Positions 24,416 to 32,460 of a stretch of DNA of 35,729 bases are shown one piece after another. How positions within the stretch are numbered: position 1 is the stretch's first letter; each line of letters begins with the position of its first letter. Below the pieces are notes generated by a model. The model had not been told where the DNA came from, searched no databases, and saw only the letters and a program-made list of their open reading frames with translations. Source of the stretch: Candidatus Oleimmundimicrobium americanum (GTDB lineage Bacteria > Actinomycetota > Aquicultoria > UBA3085 > Oleimmundimicrobiaceae); the NCBI GenBank assembly GCA_002366545.1, contig DFBH01000021.1, forward strand, positions 1-35,729, in the 5' to 3' direction. A program made the translations under genes and the position numbers.

Positions 24416-25576
24416 TTATCTATTTTTTTTCGAGTTTTCTTTGATTAATTGAAGAGCAACAACATTTCGTTGGATTTGATTTGTTCCTTCATAGATTTGA
24501 AGAATTTTTGCGTCACGTAGCATTTTCTCAGCCGGGTATTCTCGCATGTAACCATGACCACCCAATATTTGAACAGCATCAACCGCTACTTTCATGGCCG
24601 TATCTGTAGCAAAAGTCTTTGCTGCTGCAGATTCCTTAGAAAAAACCTTTGCTCCGCTATCGATTGTTTTGGCGGTAGCATAAACCAATGCTCGAGCTGC
24701 TTCAATAGAAATTGCCATATCGGCAAGCATATGTTGTACTGCTTGAAAAGAATATACCGGCTGGCCAAACTGAACTCGTTCACCCGAAAAATTTAAAGCT
24801 ACATCTAAAGCCCCCTGAGCAAGGCCAACGCCTTGAGCTCCTATTCCGGGACGGGTCACATCCAGAGTTTTCATGGCAACAATAAAGCCTATCCCTTCTC
24901 GCCCAATGATATTTTTCTTGGGTATTCTGCAATTTTCAAATATTAGTTCTCTTGTGGAGGAGCATCTTATTCCCAACTTTTTCTCTTTTTTCCCAAACGA
25001 AAAACCCGGTGTTCCTTTTTCCACTATAAATGCCGAGGCTCCACGGATTCCTTTATTTTTATCGGTCAGGGCAATCACCGTGTAAATATCGGCTTCACCA
25101 CCGTTTGTTATCCATTGTTTGGTCCCGTTGAGAACATAAAAATCCCCATCCTCCATCGCTGTAGTTTGGATACCGGAAGCATCGCTACCGGCATTGGCCT
25201 CAGTGAGACCAAAAGCGGCAAGTTTTTCACCGGAAGCTATACCGGAAAGATATTTCTTTTTTTGTTCTTCTGAACCAAACAGAAGAATGGGATACGCCCC
25301 GAGAGCGCATGCGGCATAACTCACCGAAACACCACAACAAGCCTTGCTTAATTCTTCAACTGCAAGTATAGTTTCAAAACAACCAAAACCCATTCCTCCA
25401 TACTCTTCCGGTATATAAAGAGCAAATAAATCTGCCTGCGCCAAATCATTTAATATGCTTTTGGGAAATTCCTCTTTTTCATCCAGTTCAGCCCTTACAG
25501 GAATTATCTTTTCGTTGGCTATTTTTTGAGTTAGTTCTTTTATCATTTGTTGTTCTTCTGTTAAAAAGTAATTCAA
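24416..25576 (-). CDS. Acyl-CoA dehydrogenase (Bcd/CarC-like)
   Basis: This is an FAD-dependent acyl-CoA dehydrogenase or enoyl-CoA reductase. At 386 residues it is the short-chain homotetramer type. It shows FGLTEANAGSDASG (about 121-134), WITNGGEADIYTV, GIRCSSTRELIFENC and the catalytic Glu363 in IYEGTNQIQR, the position used by short- and medium-chain enzymes. With the ferredoxin-type Etf downstream it resembles butyryl-CoA dehydrogenase/CarC complexes. The start is TTG 25576 with GGAGTG upstream. It opens a new unit 113 nt after fabH. Whether it works in beta-oxidation, crotonyl-CoA reduction or lipid remodelling cannot be read from sequence. Confidence 0.93.
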   Translation of the reverse strand: MNYFLTEEQQMIKELTQKIANEKIIPVRAELDEKEEFPKSILNDLAQADLFALYIPEEYGGMGFGCFETILAVEELSKACCGVSVSYAACALGAYPILLFGSEEQKKKYLSGIASGEKLAAFGLTEANAGSDASGIQTTAMEDGDFYVLNGTKQWITNGGEADIYTVIALTDKNKGIRGASAFIVEKGTPGFSFGKKEKKLGIRCSSTRELIFENCRIPKKNIIGREGIGFIVAMKTLDVTRPGIGAQGVGLAQGALDVALNFSGERVQFGQPVYSFQAVQHMLADMAISIEAARALVYATAKTIDSGAKVFSKESAAAKTFATDTAMKVAVDAVQILGGHGYMREYPAEKMLRDAKILQIYEGTNQIQRNVVALQLIKENSKKNR

Positions 25577-25599
25577 TCAACCCACTCCCATCTAAATGC

Positions 25600-25679
25600 A
25601 TTATTGCAAAAGTGCAAATTTAAAAACATTTTTAAAACCTAAAGTTTTTAATTTCTCTGTTTGCCAATAGGTACGGCAA
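25600..25679 (-). promoter_or_regulatory. Putative acd-etfBA promoter/operator region
   Basis: The fabH-acd gap contains a possible extended -10, TGC (25608-25606) plus AATAAT (25605-25600), with no good -35. It overlaps an inverted repeat TTGCA-4-TGCAA (25604-25617). A second imperfect repeat, TTGCC-9-GGCAA, lies at 25661-25679. These could be operators for a lipid-responsive regulator. This is speculative. Confidence 0.35.
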
Positions 25680-25689
25680 TTTACAATTT

Positions 25690-26700
25690 TCAATTCGACA
25701 AAGTCGCTTTGCTCCATTTAATTACATTGGCACCCCATGTTAATCCGGCACCGAAACCAACCAAAAGCAAAATATCGCCCACTTTTATCCGATGAGCTTT
25801 TGCAAGTTCATCTAAAGCAATCGGTATTGAAGCTGTCGATGTGTTGCCAAATTTATCGATATTGCTGATAATTTTATCAGAATTAATTTTCAATTTTCTG
25901 GCCGCGGCCTCCAGTATTCTTGTGTTTGCCTGATGAGGAATTACATAACTCACATCATCAATTGTTAGATTTGCTTTTTTAAGCGCCGCCTTTGCTGCCT
26001 GTGGCAAAGCTCTTACCGCAAACTTAAAAACCTCATTACCATTCATGTTGACACAATGAAGTTTTTTCTCATATGAATTTTCGGTTGCGGGTACCCGTGA
26101 CCCGCCAGCCGGGATTTGCAAGAGATTGGCGCCCGCACCGCTTGCTGCTAAATAATTTGAAAGAATGCCATAACCTTCCTCAACTTCTCCAAGCACTATT
26201 GCTCCCGCCCCATCACCGAATAAAACGCATGTGTTACGATCTGTCCAGTCAATGTACCGAGAAAGAGCATCAGCTCCGATAATTAAAATCTTTTTATACA
26301 AGCCGGTCTCTATAAATTGAGTCCCAACTGTAATCGCGTATATAAATCCGGTGCAGCCGGCAGATATATCAAAAGCCGGCATAGTTTTCGCGCCCAGTTT
26401 TTGTTGAACAAGACACGCCGTGGAAGGCATGACCATTTCCGGTGAACATGTAGACAAAATTATTAAATCAATGTCTGCAATATTTAAATTCCCGTTTAAA
26501 AGCGCTTCTCTGGCTGCTTCAACAGCCAAATCGGAAACATTTATATTATCGCTTATAATCCTTCGTTTTGAGATGCCGGTTCGTGTTTGGATCCATTCAT
26601 CGCTTGTATCAACCATCTTTTCCAAATCAAAATTGGTCAAGACTTTATCGGGCAAATTAGAACCGGTTCCAATAATCCCAACTGATGATTTTTTCTTTAT
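25690..26700 (-). CDS. fabH: 3-oxoacyl-ACP synthase III, apparent AUA start
   Basis: FabH starts fatty-acid synthesis by condensing acyl-CoA with malonyl-ACP. The Cys-His-Asn triad is complete: Cys in DISAGCTGFIYAI (about residue 116 in the form given), His in VIPHQANTRIL and Asn in GNTSTASIPIAL. The family N terminus GIIGTGSNLPDKVLTN is encoded only if translation begins upstream of the first standard start, TTG 26655. Between the plsX in-frame stop (TAG) and that TTG there is no ATG, GTG or TTG. The only Shine-Dalgarno, AGGGGG, sits 8 nt before ATA (26700-26698), giving 336 aa (IKKKSSVGIIGTGSN before the TTG). Initiation at AUA or a recent ATG-to-ATA change is inferred. Confidence 0.9.
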   Translation of the reverse strand: MKKKSSVGIIGTGSNLPDKVLTNFDLEKMVDTSDEWIQTRTGISKRRIISDNINVSDLAVEAAREALLNGNLNIADIDLIILSTCSPEMVMPSTACLVQQKLGAKTMPAFDISAGCTGFIYAITVGTQFIETGLYKKILIIGADALSRYIDWTDRNTCVLFGDGAGAIVLGEVEEGYGILSNYLAASGAGANLLQIPAGGSRVPATENSYEKKLHCVNMNGNEVFKFAVRALPQAAKAALKKANLTIDDVSYVIPHQANTRILEAAARKLKINSDKIISNIDKFGNTSTASIPIALDELAKAHRIKVGDILLLVGFGAGLTWGANVIKWSKATLSN

Positions 26701-26712
26701 GTGATTTTCCCC

Positions 26713-27702
26713 CTAAATGCTTTTTTTAATTTCTGAAATAATATTTTCTGAAACAGCTCGTTTTGCAACCATAATTGCATTTCTAACAGCCCTTGCATTT
26801 GAGTTTCCGTGTCCAATAACGCAAACTCCGTCTATTCCGAGAAGATAAGCTCCTCCATATTCTTCATGATTTAACTTATTTTTAAGGGTCTTAAAAGTGG
26901 GAGCAAGCAAAAAACCTCCCAGCTTTCCAAAAAAAGATGACTTAACCGCCGTTTTGATTTCCGAAAAAAATGCAGAAGTTAAGCCTTCTATTAGCTTTAA
27001 AGCCACGTTCCCGGTAAAACCATCACAAACGACCACATCAACTTTTGCATCAAAGATGTCATTTCCCTCTACGTTTCCAACAAAACCGGTAACAGACTCC
27101 ATCAATTTGTGAGTATTTAAAATGAACTCGCTTCCTTTTTCGCGCTCTTCCCCCACATTTAATAATCCAATCGTAGGTTCGCTAACCCCGACTACTTTTG
27201 AAGAGTAAACTCTTCCCATGTTTGCAAACTGAACCATATTTTCCGGTTTGCAATCTGCGTTTGCCCCAACATCTAAAAGAACAACCGGTTTTTTGGGAGC
27301 AGGGACCACAACTCCTATCGCCGGTCTTAAAATACCCTTAATCCGGCCTATCTTCAGCAAGGCGGCACTCATCGTCGCCCCTGTGTTCCCGGCAGAAACT
27401 AAAGCATCCGCTTTATTTTCCTTTACAAGTTGAGCAGCAATGGAAATTGATGAATTTGGTTTTGCTCTCACCGCTCTAGCCGCATGCTCTCCCATCCCAA
27501 TTACTTCAGGTGCATGCTTGATGCCGATATTTTCACGCAGACACAGTCTGCCCAACTCATCATTTATTTGGTCTTCTTTCCCGACCAAGACTATATTAAG
27601 TTCCGCATCATCGGCTGCCATATGGGCCCCTTTTACTATTTCATTTGGGGCAAAATCTCCTCCCATGACATCAACAGCAATTGTAATCGAAGAATGAACC
27701 AC
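26713..27702 (-). CDS. plsX: Phosphate acyltransferase PlsX
   Basis: PlsX converts acyl-ACP to acyl-phosphate, the donor for glycerol-3-phosphate acylation by PlsY. The 329-residue protein has AVDVMGGDFAPNEIVKGA near the N terminus, SAGNTGATMSAALLKIGRI, LLDVGANADCKPENMVQFA, VVCDGFTGNVALKLIEG and the C-terminal GVCVIGHGNSNARAVRNAI. The start is GTG 27702; GGAGG lies 12 nt upstream within the end of rpmF. The gene follows rpmF by 5 nt and precedes fabH, the widespread DUF177-rpmF-plsX-fabH order. PlsX also recycles acyl-phosphate made by FakAB, encoded to the right. Confidence 0.97.
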   Translation of the reverse strand: MVHSSITIAVDVMGGDFAPNEIVKGAHMAADDAELNIVLVGKEDQINDELGRLCLRENIGIKHAPEVIGMGEHAARAVRAKPNSSISIAAQLVKENKADALVSAGNTGATMSAALLKIGRIKGILRPAIGVVVPAPKKPVVLLDVGANADCKPENMVQFANMGRVYSSKVVGVSEPTIGLLNVGEEREKGSEFILNTHKLMESVTGFVGNVEGNDIFDAKVDVVVCDGFTGNVALKLIEGLTSAFFSEIKTAVKSSFFGKLGGFLLAPTFKTLKNKLNHEEYGGAYLLGIDGVCVIGHGNSNARAVRNAIMVAKRAVSENIISEIKKSI

Positions 27703-27707
27703 CTTGA

Positions 27708-27887
27708 TTATTTAACCTCCAAAACCTGCTTGCCGTCATAATAACCGCATTCCGGACAAACATGGTGTGGCAATTTAGACTGATGACATTGTGGGCATAC
27801 ACATATTGTAGATGATTTAATTTTATTATGATTTGCTCGTCTGGAGTCACGTTTTGCTCTAGACGTTTTTCTCTTAGGAACCGCCAA
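27708..27887 (-). CDS. rpmF: 50S ribosomal protein L32 (zinc-ribbon form)
   Basis: This 59-residue protein begins AVPKRKTSRAKRDSRRANH after the initiator, the standard basic L32 N terminus. It contains a zinc ribbon with CxxC pairs at Cys31/Cys34 and Cys44/Cys47 (CPQCHQSKLPHHVCPEC), then GYYDGKQVLEVK. The start is TTG 27887, 8 nt after GGAGG. It lies between DUF177 and plsX, as in many bacteria. The four cysteines mark the zinc-binding paralogue type. Confidence 0.96.
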   Translation of the reverse strand: MAVPKRKTSRAKRDSRRANHNKIKSSTICVCPQCHQSKLPHHVCPECGYYDGKQVLEVK

Positions 27888-27903
27888 CTAAAAAACCTCC
27901 TTT

Positions 27904-28428
27904 TTAATTATTGCTCTTCTCCAGTTTTTCCTTGAATTCTTTTAACTTTAAGAGTCTAATATCAATTTCTTTTTTCGTACAACTACATGGACCCAAGTTT
28001 AAATTCTTTCCACATTTTATACATAATCCTTTACACTCATCGTTGCAAATAGCTTTCATTGGCAAACTTAATAAAAATGCTTGCTCTGCAACAAACCTTA
28101 TATCAATTTTTTCATTTTTAATTCTAAAAACTTCATCTTCATCGAGCTCGTTTTTGTCAGACGAAAAAACTTCATCGAGCATAACTTCTGTTTTTCTCTC
28201 AAACTCAGTTAAACAACGATTGCAAATAAGCCCTATTTTTCCGCAAACCTTGCCCTTAACATTTAATTTCATATCAACATTTTCAATAGTAAAATTAAAA
28301 TGTACCGGACCAATAAAATTTAATTTTTCCGCATCACAAACCGGTTTTAATTCATAATAAAAATCAAACTTTTTCTTGACACCCGGGATTTTCAATATTT
28401 CGGATACGTTAATAATTAAAGATTTCAT
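27904..28428 (-). CDS. DUF177 (YceD) family protein
   Basis: This YceD/DUF177 protein has 174 residues. The family is linked genetically to rpmF and is implicated in 23S rRNA metabolism; biochemical activity is unsettled. The N-terminal half has the beta-rich IPGVKKKFDFYYELK region. The middle carries the ICNRCLTEFER motif. The C terminus is cysteine-rich (CNDECKGLCIKCGKNLNLGPCSC), probably binding a metal. The start is ATG 28428 with AGAGG close upstream. It is first gene of the DUF177-rpmF-plsX-fabH unit, just after an extended -10 promoter. Confidence 0.92.
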   Translation of the reverse strand: MKSLIINVSEILKIPGVKKKFDFYYELKPVCDAEKLNFIGPVHFNFTIENVDMKLNVKGKVCGKIGLICNRCLTEFERKTEVMLDEVFSSDKNELDEDEVFRIKNEKIDIRFVAEQAFLLSLPMKAICNDECKGLCIKCGKNLNLGPCSCTKKEIDIRLLKLKEFKEKLEKSNN

Positions 28429-28453
28429 AGCCTCTCGTCAAATTAAACTGCAC

Positions 28454-28462
28454 ATTTTAACA
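28454..28462 (-). promoter_or_regulatory. DUF177-rpmF-plsX-fabH promoter, extended -10
   Basis: On minus, TGT (28462-28460) is followed by TAAAAT (28459-28454), the same nonamer as at the smc promoter. No convincing -35 is seen. It sits downstream of a terminator and 25 nt upstream of the start codon. Confidence 0.6.
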
Positions 28463-28478
28463 TATGTAAGCAATACAT

Positions 28479-28510
28479 AAAAAAGACCTCATGGCCTGCC
28501 ACAAGACTTT
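28479..28510 (-). terminator. Intrinsic terminator after sepIVA-like gene
   Basis: On minus, an imperfect hairpin around TGG-CAGG-CCA with flanking wobble pairs closes on C/G and is followed by T6 (28484-28479). It would end the asp23-to-sepIVA transcript. Confidence 0.6.
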
Positions 28511-28541
28511 TTCTTGCGCTTTAATAATTTATCAGACAATC

Positions 28542-29000
28542 TTAAGTTCTTGGCTGTGTTTTACCCTGTAGTCTATCTCTTCCCCTCTGAACAGCAGATA
28601 AAAGCTTACCCAAGTTAACCTCAAGGTTTGCAAGCGTCTCGTCAGCATAATCCTCCGCTCCCAAACGGATTTCTCTCTCCTTTTCCTTAGCGGTAGTAAT
28701 TATCTCATTAGCCTGTGACTCAGCCATTTTTACTATTTCCTGCTCCGATGCAATTTGCTCTGCTTTTTTACGAGCCTCTTCAAGAACAAGATTTGCTTCT
28801 TTCTCAGCTTCAGTCAACATCTCTTGTTTTTCCTTTACAATCCATCTGGCTTGTTTTAGCTCGTCAGGCAAAGAAGCACGCATTTCATCAATAATAGCGT
28901 ATAATTTTTGTTCACTCACCATTATTGAACCACCAAAAGGCACTCGTTTTGCCGTTGTAATAATATCCTCAAGTTTATCGATTAAAGTCATTATATCCAT
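28542..29000 (-). CDS. SepIVA-like (DivIVA-family) coiled-coil cell-envelope protein, compact form
   Basis: This 152-residue protein has a short N-terminal domain (LIDKLEDIITTAKRVPFGG, then QKLYAIIDEMRASLPDELKQA). A charged coiled coil (about 50-115) and a C-terminal block YADETLANLEVNLGKLLSAV plus RGRDRLQG follow. N- and C-terminal blocks match the pattern I remember for mycobacterial SepIVA (Rv2927c), an essential DivIVA-domain protein acting in septation and cell-envelope synthesis. That protein is about 245 residues, so the coiled coil here is shortened. Like Rv2927c, this gene sits beside DUF177. The start is ATG 29000, overlapping the coaD stop by 1 nt, with AGAGGA upstream. It may otherwise be annotated as ATPase-like because of the coiled coil. 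Confidence 0.78.
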   Translation of the reverse strand: MDIMTLIDKLEDIITTAKRVPFGGSIMVSEQKLYAIIDEMRASLPDELKQARWIVKEKQEMLTEAEKEANLVLEEARKKAEQIASEQEIVKMAESQANEIITTAKEKEREIRLGAEDYADETLANLEVNLGKLLSAVQRGRDRLQGKTQPRT

Positions 29001-29506
29001 TAATTACATCCTCTCCTTCTATCTTTAAAAAATTTTCTTAACCCCTCTTCTGCATCTGATGGAACAAGTCCTTTTACGCATCCCCCAAACTTTGCAATTT
29101 CCTTTACTGCGCTTGAGCTCAAATAAGCATATTGTGAACTCGCCATCATAAATATTGTCTCAACATCAGGATCCAGCTTCTGATTGAACTGAGCCATCTG
29201 AAATTCATGTTCAAAATCCGAAACAGCCCTTAGGCCTTTAATTATCGCACATGCTCCATGTTTTTCGGCAAAATCCACTAAAAGCGAGTCAAACGATTCA
29301 ACTTCAACATTACTTACCTTTAAATTGTCCTTTACGGCTAATTTAATAAAATTAACTCTTTCTTCCAAAGAAAAAAGTGGAGTTTTTACAGTATTTACAA
29401 AAACGCCCACCACAACCTTATCGAACAAATGTGATGCTCTTTCAATTATATCAAGATGACCGTTTGTAATCGGATCAAAACTACCTGGGCAGATTGCAGC
29501 TTTCAT
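29000..29506 (-). CDS. coaD: Phosphopantetheine adenylyltransferase
   Basis: CoaD performs the penultimate step of coenzyme A synthesis, joining 4'-phosphopantetheine to ATP. The 168-residue nucleotidyltransferase-fold protein shows GSFDPITNGHLDII (T/HxGH-type motif, residues 8-21), IKGLRAVSDFEHEFQMAQFN and YLSSSAVKEIAKFGG. The start is ATG 29506, which lies within the last codons of rsmD (26-nt overlap); rsmD-coaD is a common pair. CoA and ACP supply links it to the lipid genes nearby. Confidence 0.97.
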   Translation of the reverse strand: MKAAICPGSFDPITNGHLDIIERASHLFDKVVVGVFVNTVKTPLFSLEERVNFIKLAVKDNLKVSNVEVESFDSLLVDFAEKHGACAIIKGLRAVSDFEHEFQMAQFNQKLDPDVETIFMMASSQYAYLSSSAVKEIAKFGGCVKGLVPSDAEEGLRKFFKDRRRGCN

Positions 29507-30074
29507 CTTTTCCCTTCCTGATTAATTCATAAAAACTTAAACTTCCTTCGCCGTACTTCCGAGTAAATCTAAGTTCCAGCCCTTCTTCTAAGCAAACAAA
29601 ATCTCTTCTCGAAGAGTACTCTAACACAATTAACCCACAGCTACTCAGAGCTTTACTTTCTACGATACCTTTAAATATGGAGTTTAACACATTAAAATCA
29701 ATTTTATAAGGAGGGTCCAAAAAAATCAATTCAAACTTTTTATTCTTACCGGCAAGATCCTTCAGAAAGCCTTTTACAAACCCTTTAAACACAATTCCTT
29801 TTTCCGAAAAAGCAGTTTTTTTGAGATTTTTGCGGATTGCATCAACTGCTTTAGGACTACTCTCAACAAACGTTACCTCTTGCGCGCCTCTGCTTAAAGC
29901 CTCAATGCCTAATGAACCTGAGCCCGCAAATAAATCAAGTGCCCGGGCCCCCGATGCTCTATCTGCAATTATGTTAAAGAGCGCTTCTTTTATCCTGTCA
30001 GATGTAGGTCTCGTATGAAGACCTTTTGGCGACAGCAACTTTGTGCCCTTTGCAATGCCGGCGATTACGCGCAT
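29481..30074 (-). CDS. rsmD: 16S rRNA (guanine966-N2)-methyltransferase
   Basis: RsmD methylates G966 of 16S rRNA using SAM. The protein begins MRVIAGIAKGTKL at ATG 30074 (197 aa), preceded by AAGGAG; an upstream in-frame start adds seven non-family residues. Motifs: RPTSDRIKEALFNII, the SAM-binding LDLFAGSGSLGIEALSRGA, VESSPKAVDAIRKNL and catalytic FLDPPYK. It overlaps coaD and follows recG by 48 nt. Confidence 0.96.
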   Translation of the reverse strand: MRVIAGIAKGTKLLSPKGLHTRPTSDRIKEALFNIIADRASGARALDLFAGSGSLGIEALSRGAQEVTFVESSPKAVDAIRKNLKKTAFSEKGIVFKGFVKGFLKDLAGKNKKFELIFLDPPYKIDFNVLNSIFKGIVESKALSSCGLIVLEYSSRRDFVCLEEGLELRFTRKYGEGSLSFYELIRKGKDESCNLPR

Positions 30075-30122
30075 TTGGCTCCTTGTATAAAACAAAACTT
30101 TTACTTAACGGTTCAACATCAT

Positions 30123-32456
30123 TTAACCGCAAAATAACCAATCAAGATTTTTAGAAAATTGTCTTTTAACCGCCCTCAATAAAGGTTTGTGGATTGGAAA
30201 TTTGAGCTGAGGATCATCTTCTATCATGGCAAAAGCTTCCTTTCTGGTTTCGAGAAGAACTTCAACATCTCTGGTTAATTTGGCAAGTTTAAGGTCGGGA
30301 ATCCCCGACTGTCGTACTCCAAAAAGCTGACCTTCTCCTCTAATTTCCAAATCCGCTTCTGCCAACTTAAAGCCGTCTTTTATGTTTTTTATTGCACTCA
30401 TTCGAGCCTTGGACTCATCGGTTGAAATATCAGCCATCAAAATGCAGCAAGATTTGTGTTCACCGCGACCTATTCTGCCTCTCAATTGATGAAGCTGAGA
30501 GAGCCCAAACCTATCGGCATTTTCAATTAGCATAACCGATGCATTTGGAATATCGACACCTACTTCAATAACCGTTGTTGAAATCAATACATCAATTTCG
30601 CCATTATGGAACCTATCCATTATCCTTTCTTTCTCTTCAGATTTGAGTTTTCCGTGAATTACTTCAACCTTAAAATCCGGGAATATTTTACTTCTTAAAA
30701 AAAGCACCTCATCCATAACCGCTTTTGCTTCAATTTTATCTGATTCCTCAATTAGAGGACAAATTATATATCCCTGCCTACCTTTTTTGATTTCACTCCT
30801 TATCTTTTTATATGCTTTTTCACGCTGCCGGTTACTGCAAACATAGGTCTCAACGTAGTCAGAAAAATTTCGTCCGCCGGGTCTTTCTTTTATGGTTGAT
30901 ATATCGATGTCTCCATACAAAGTCAGTGACAATGTTCGCGGAATGGGAGTTGCTGTCATTATTAATACATCCGGACAGACACCTTTTTCTTTAAGCTTTA
31001 ACCTTTGCTCAACCCCAAAGCGATGTTGCTCATCTATGACAACCAAACCTAAGTTGTTAAATTCAACACCTTCTTGTATTAAAGCGTGGGTTCCAATAAC
31101 AATATCAATATTTCCTTTATTTATCTCATCTTGAAATTCTTTCTTTTTCTTAGAAGGCAAACTTCCGGTTAAATTTACAGAAGATACCCCAAGTTTATTT
31201 AGAATATTTTTTGTTTTACGATAATGTTGATTAGCAAGAACTTCTGTTGGAGCCATAATTGCACCCTGATAACCATTTTTAATCGTAGAATACAAAGCAG
31301 CTAAAGCTACAACCGTTTTGCCGGAACCAACTTCCCCTTGCAGCAGACGATTCATCGGACGCAAGCCGGTCATGTCTTTTTGAATATCTTTAAGGACTTT
31401 TTTTTGGTCCGTTGTTAATTCAAACGGCAGCAAACTAAAAAACGGAGTCATTTGTTCTTCTTTGATAATGTGCTTAATTCCGACATTGCTTTCCTTAAAT
31501 TTGCTCTTCTTAAAGGCTAACCCCAATTGCATTAAAAAAAGTTCGTCAAAAAGGAGTCTTTCCTTTGCCTTTTTTAATTTTAATTCAGATGAAGGAAAAT
31601 GAATTTCCTTTAAGCTAAAAGAAAGAGGCAGAATCTTAAATTTGTCTCTTAATTCTATGGGCATAAAATCGGGCATATCCGAAAATTCATCAAGCAAATT
31701 TTTTATAATGCGTCTAATTAAAGTGGATGAAAGATCTTGAGTGGCGGGATGTATGGGGATAATTCTTCCGGTATGTGCCCCCCTCTGACAATCTGCTGAA
31801 TAAGTACAAGATTTGCGTTCCGAAACATCTTCAATAACATCAAAAAGTGGGTTTTGAATCTGCATCAATCCAAACTTGTAAAGCACCTTACCGCTTAATG
31901 CAACTTGCGTTCCTTTTTTAAGTCTTCCGGCAATATAGTCTTGATTAAACCATGTTCCATAAATATATCCGGTACCGTCAAAAACCCCTAAACTTAAAAC
32001 CCTGGTGCCTCTCTGCCCCCTGTGTTTTCTTACATCTTTAATTTCACCAACGACAGTAACATCTTCCCCGATTTTAACTTCGGATATCTTCCTTATTTTA
32101 GCAAAATTCAGATATCTATGAGGGAAATGATATAAAAGGTCTCCAATGGTTTCAATTTTTAATCGTCTAAAACGTTTGCCTGTAGCAATTCCAACATATC
32201 TCACCGATTCAATGGGCTTATCGAGCAAAGCAACCTTCTCGATTGAATCAAATTTTGAAAAATCTCTAAAGGATGGCTCTTGAGTTTTTATTTTTTTTAA
32301 AATCTTAATTCTCTCAGAGGATGAACATGTTTTAAAATTTGACAAATCAAAATCCGTGTTTTGAAGATATTCAGCAAAACCTCCCACCACCGATTTATTA
32401 TTTGCTCCAAATTTTTCCTCAAGCTCTACTAACTTATTTAAAAACTTTTCAGCCAT
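30123..32456 (-). CDS. recG: ATP-dependent DNA helicase RecG
   Basis: RecG regresses stalled replication forks and branch-migrates Holliday junctions. The 777-residue protein is longer than the usual 680-700 because of an N-terminal helical extension (about 1-75), as in Thermotoga-type RecG. The wedge (OB) domain covers about 120-215. Helicase motifs are intact: Walker A GEVGSGKT (374-381), DEQH (475-478), TATPIPRTLSLTLYGDID, and TTVIEVGVDIPNASVM with QLRGRIGRG (motifs V/VI). The start is ATG 32456 with AGGAA upstream, 4 nt after degV. A cysteine-containing segment KSCTYSADCQRGAHTGRI lies between wedge and helicase domains. Confidence 0.97.
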   Translation of the reverse strand: MAEKFLNKLVELEEKFGANNKSVVGGFAEYLQNTDFDLSNFKTCSSSERIKILKKIKTQEPSFRDFSKFDSIEKVALLDKPIESVRYVGIATGKRFRRLKIETIGDLLYHFPHRYLNFAKIRKISEVKIGEDVTVVGEIKDVRKHRGQRGTRVLSLGVFDGTGYIYGTWFNQDYIAGRLKKGTQVALSGKVLYKFGLMQIQNPLFDVIEDVSERKSCTYSADCQRGAHTGRIIPIHPATQDLSSTLIRRIIKNLLDEFSDMPDFMPIELRDKFKILPLSFSLKEIHFPSSELKLKKAKERLLFDELFLMQLGLAFKKSKFKESNVGIKHIIKEEQMTPFFSLLPFELTTDQKKVLKDIQKDMTGLRPMNRLLQGEVGSGKTVVALAALYSTIKNGYQGAIMAPTEVLANQHYRKTKNILNKLGVSSVNLTGSLPSKKKKEFQDEINKGNIDIVIGTHALIQEGVEFNNLGLVVIDEQHRFGVEQRLKLKEKGVCPDVLIMTATPIPRTLSLTLYGDIDISTIKERPGGRNFSDYVETYVCSNRQREKAYKKIRSEIKKGRQGYIICPLIEESDKIEAKAVMDEVLFLRSKIFPDFKVEVIHGKLKSEEKERIMDRFHNGEIDVLISTTVIEVGVDIPNASVMLIENADRFGLSQLHQLRGRIGRGEHKSCCILMADISTDESKARMSAIKNIKDGFKLAEADLEIRGEGQLFGVRQSGIPDLKLAKLTRDVEVLLETRKEAFAMIEDDPQLKFPIHKPLLRAVKRQFSKNLDWLFCG

Positions 32457-32460
32457 AAAA

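Noticed and set aside
24592..24783. Second minus-strand frame inside acd (63 codons)
   Set aside because: It is an out-of-frame shadow of the acyl-CoA dehydrogenase, which is intact across the region.
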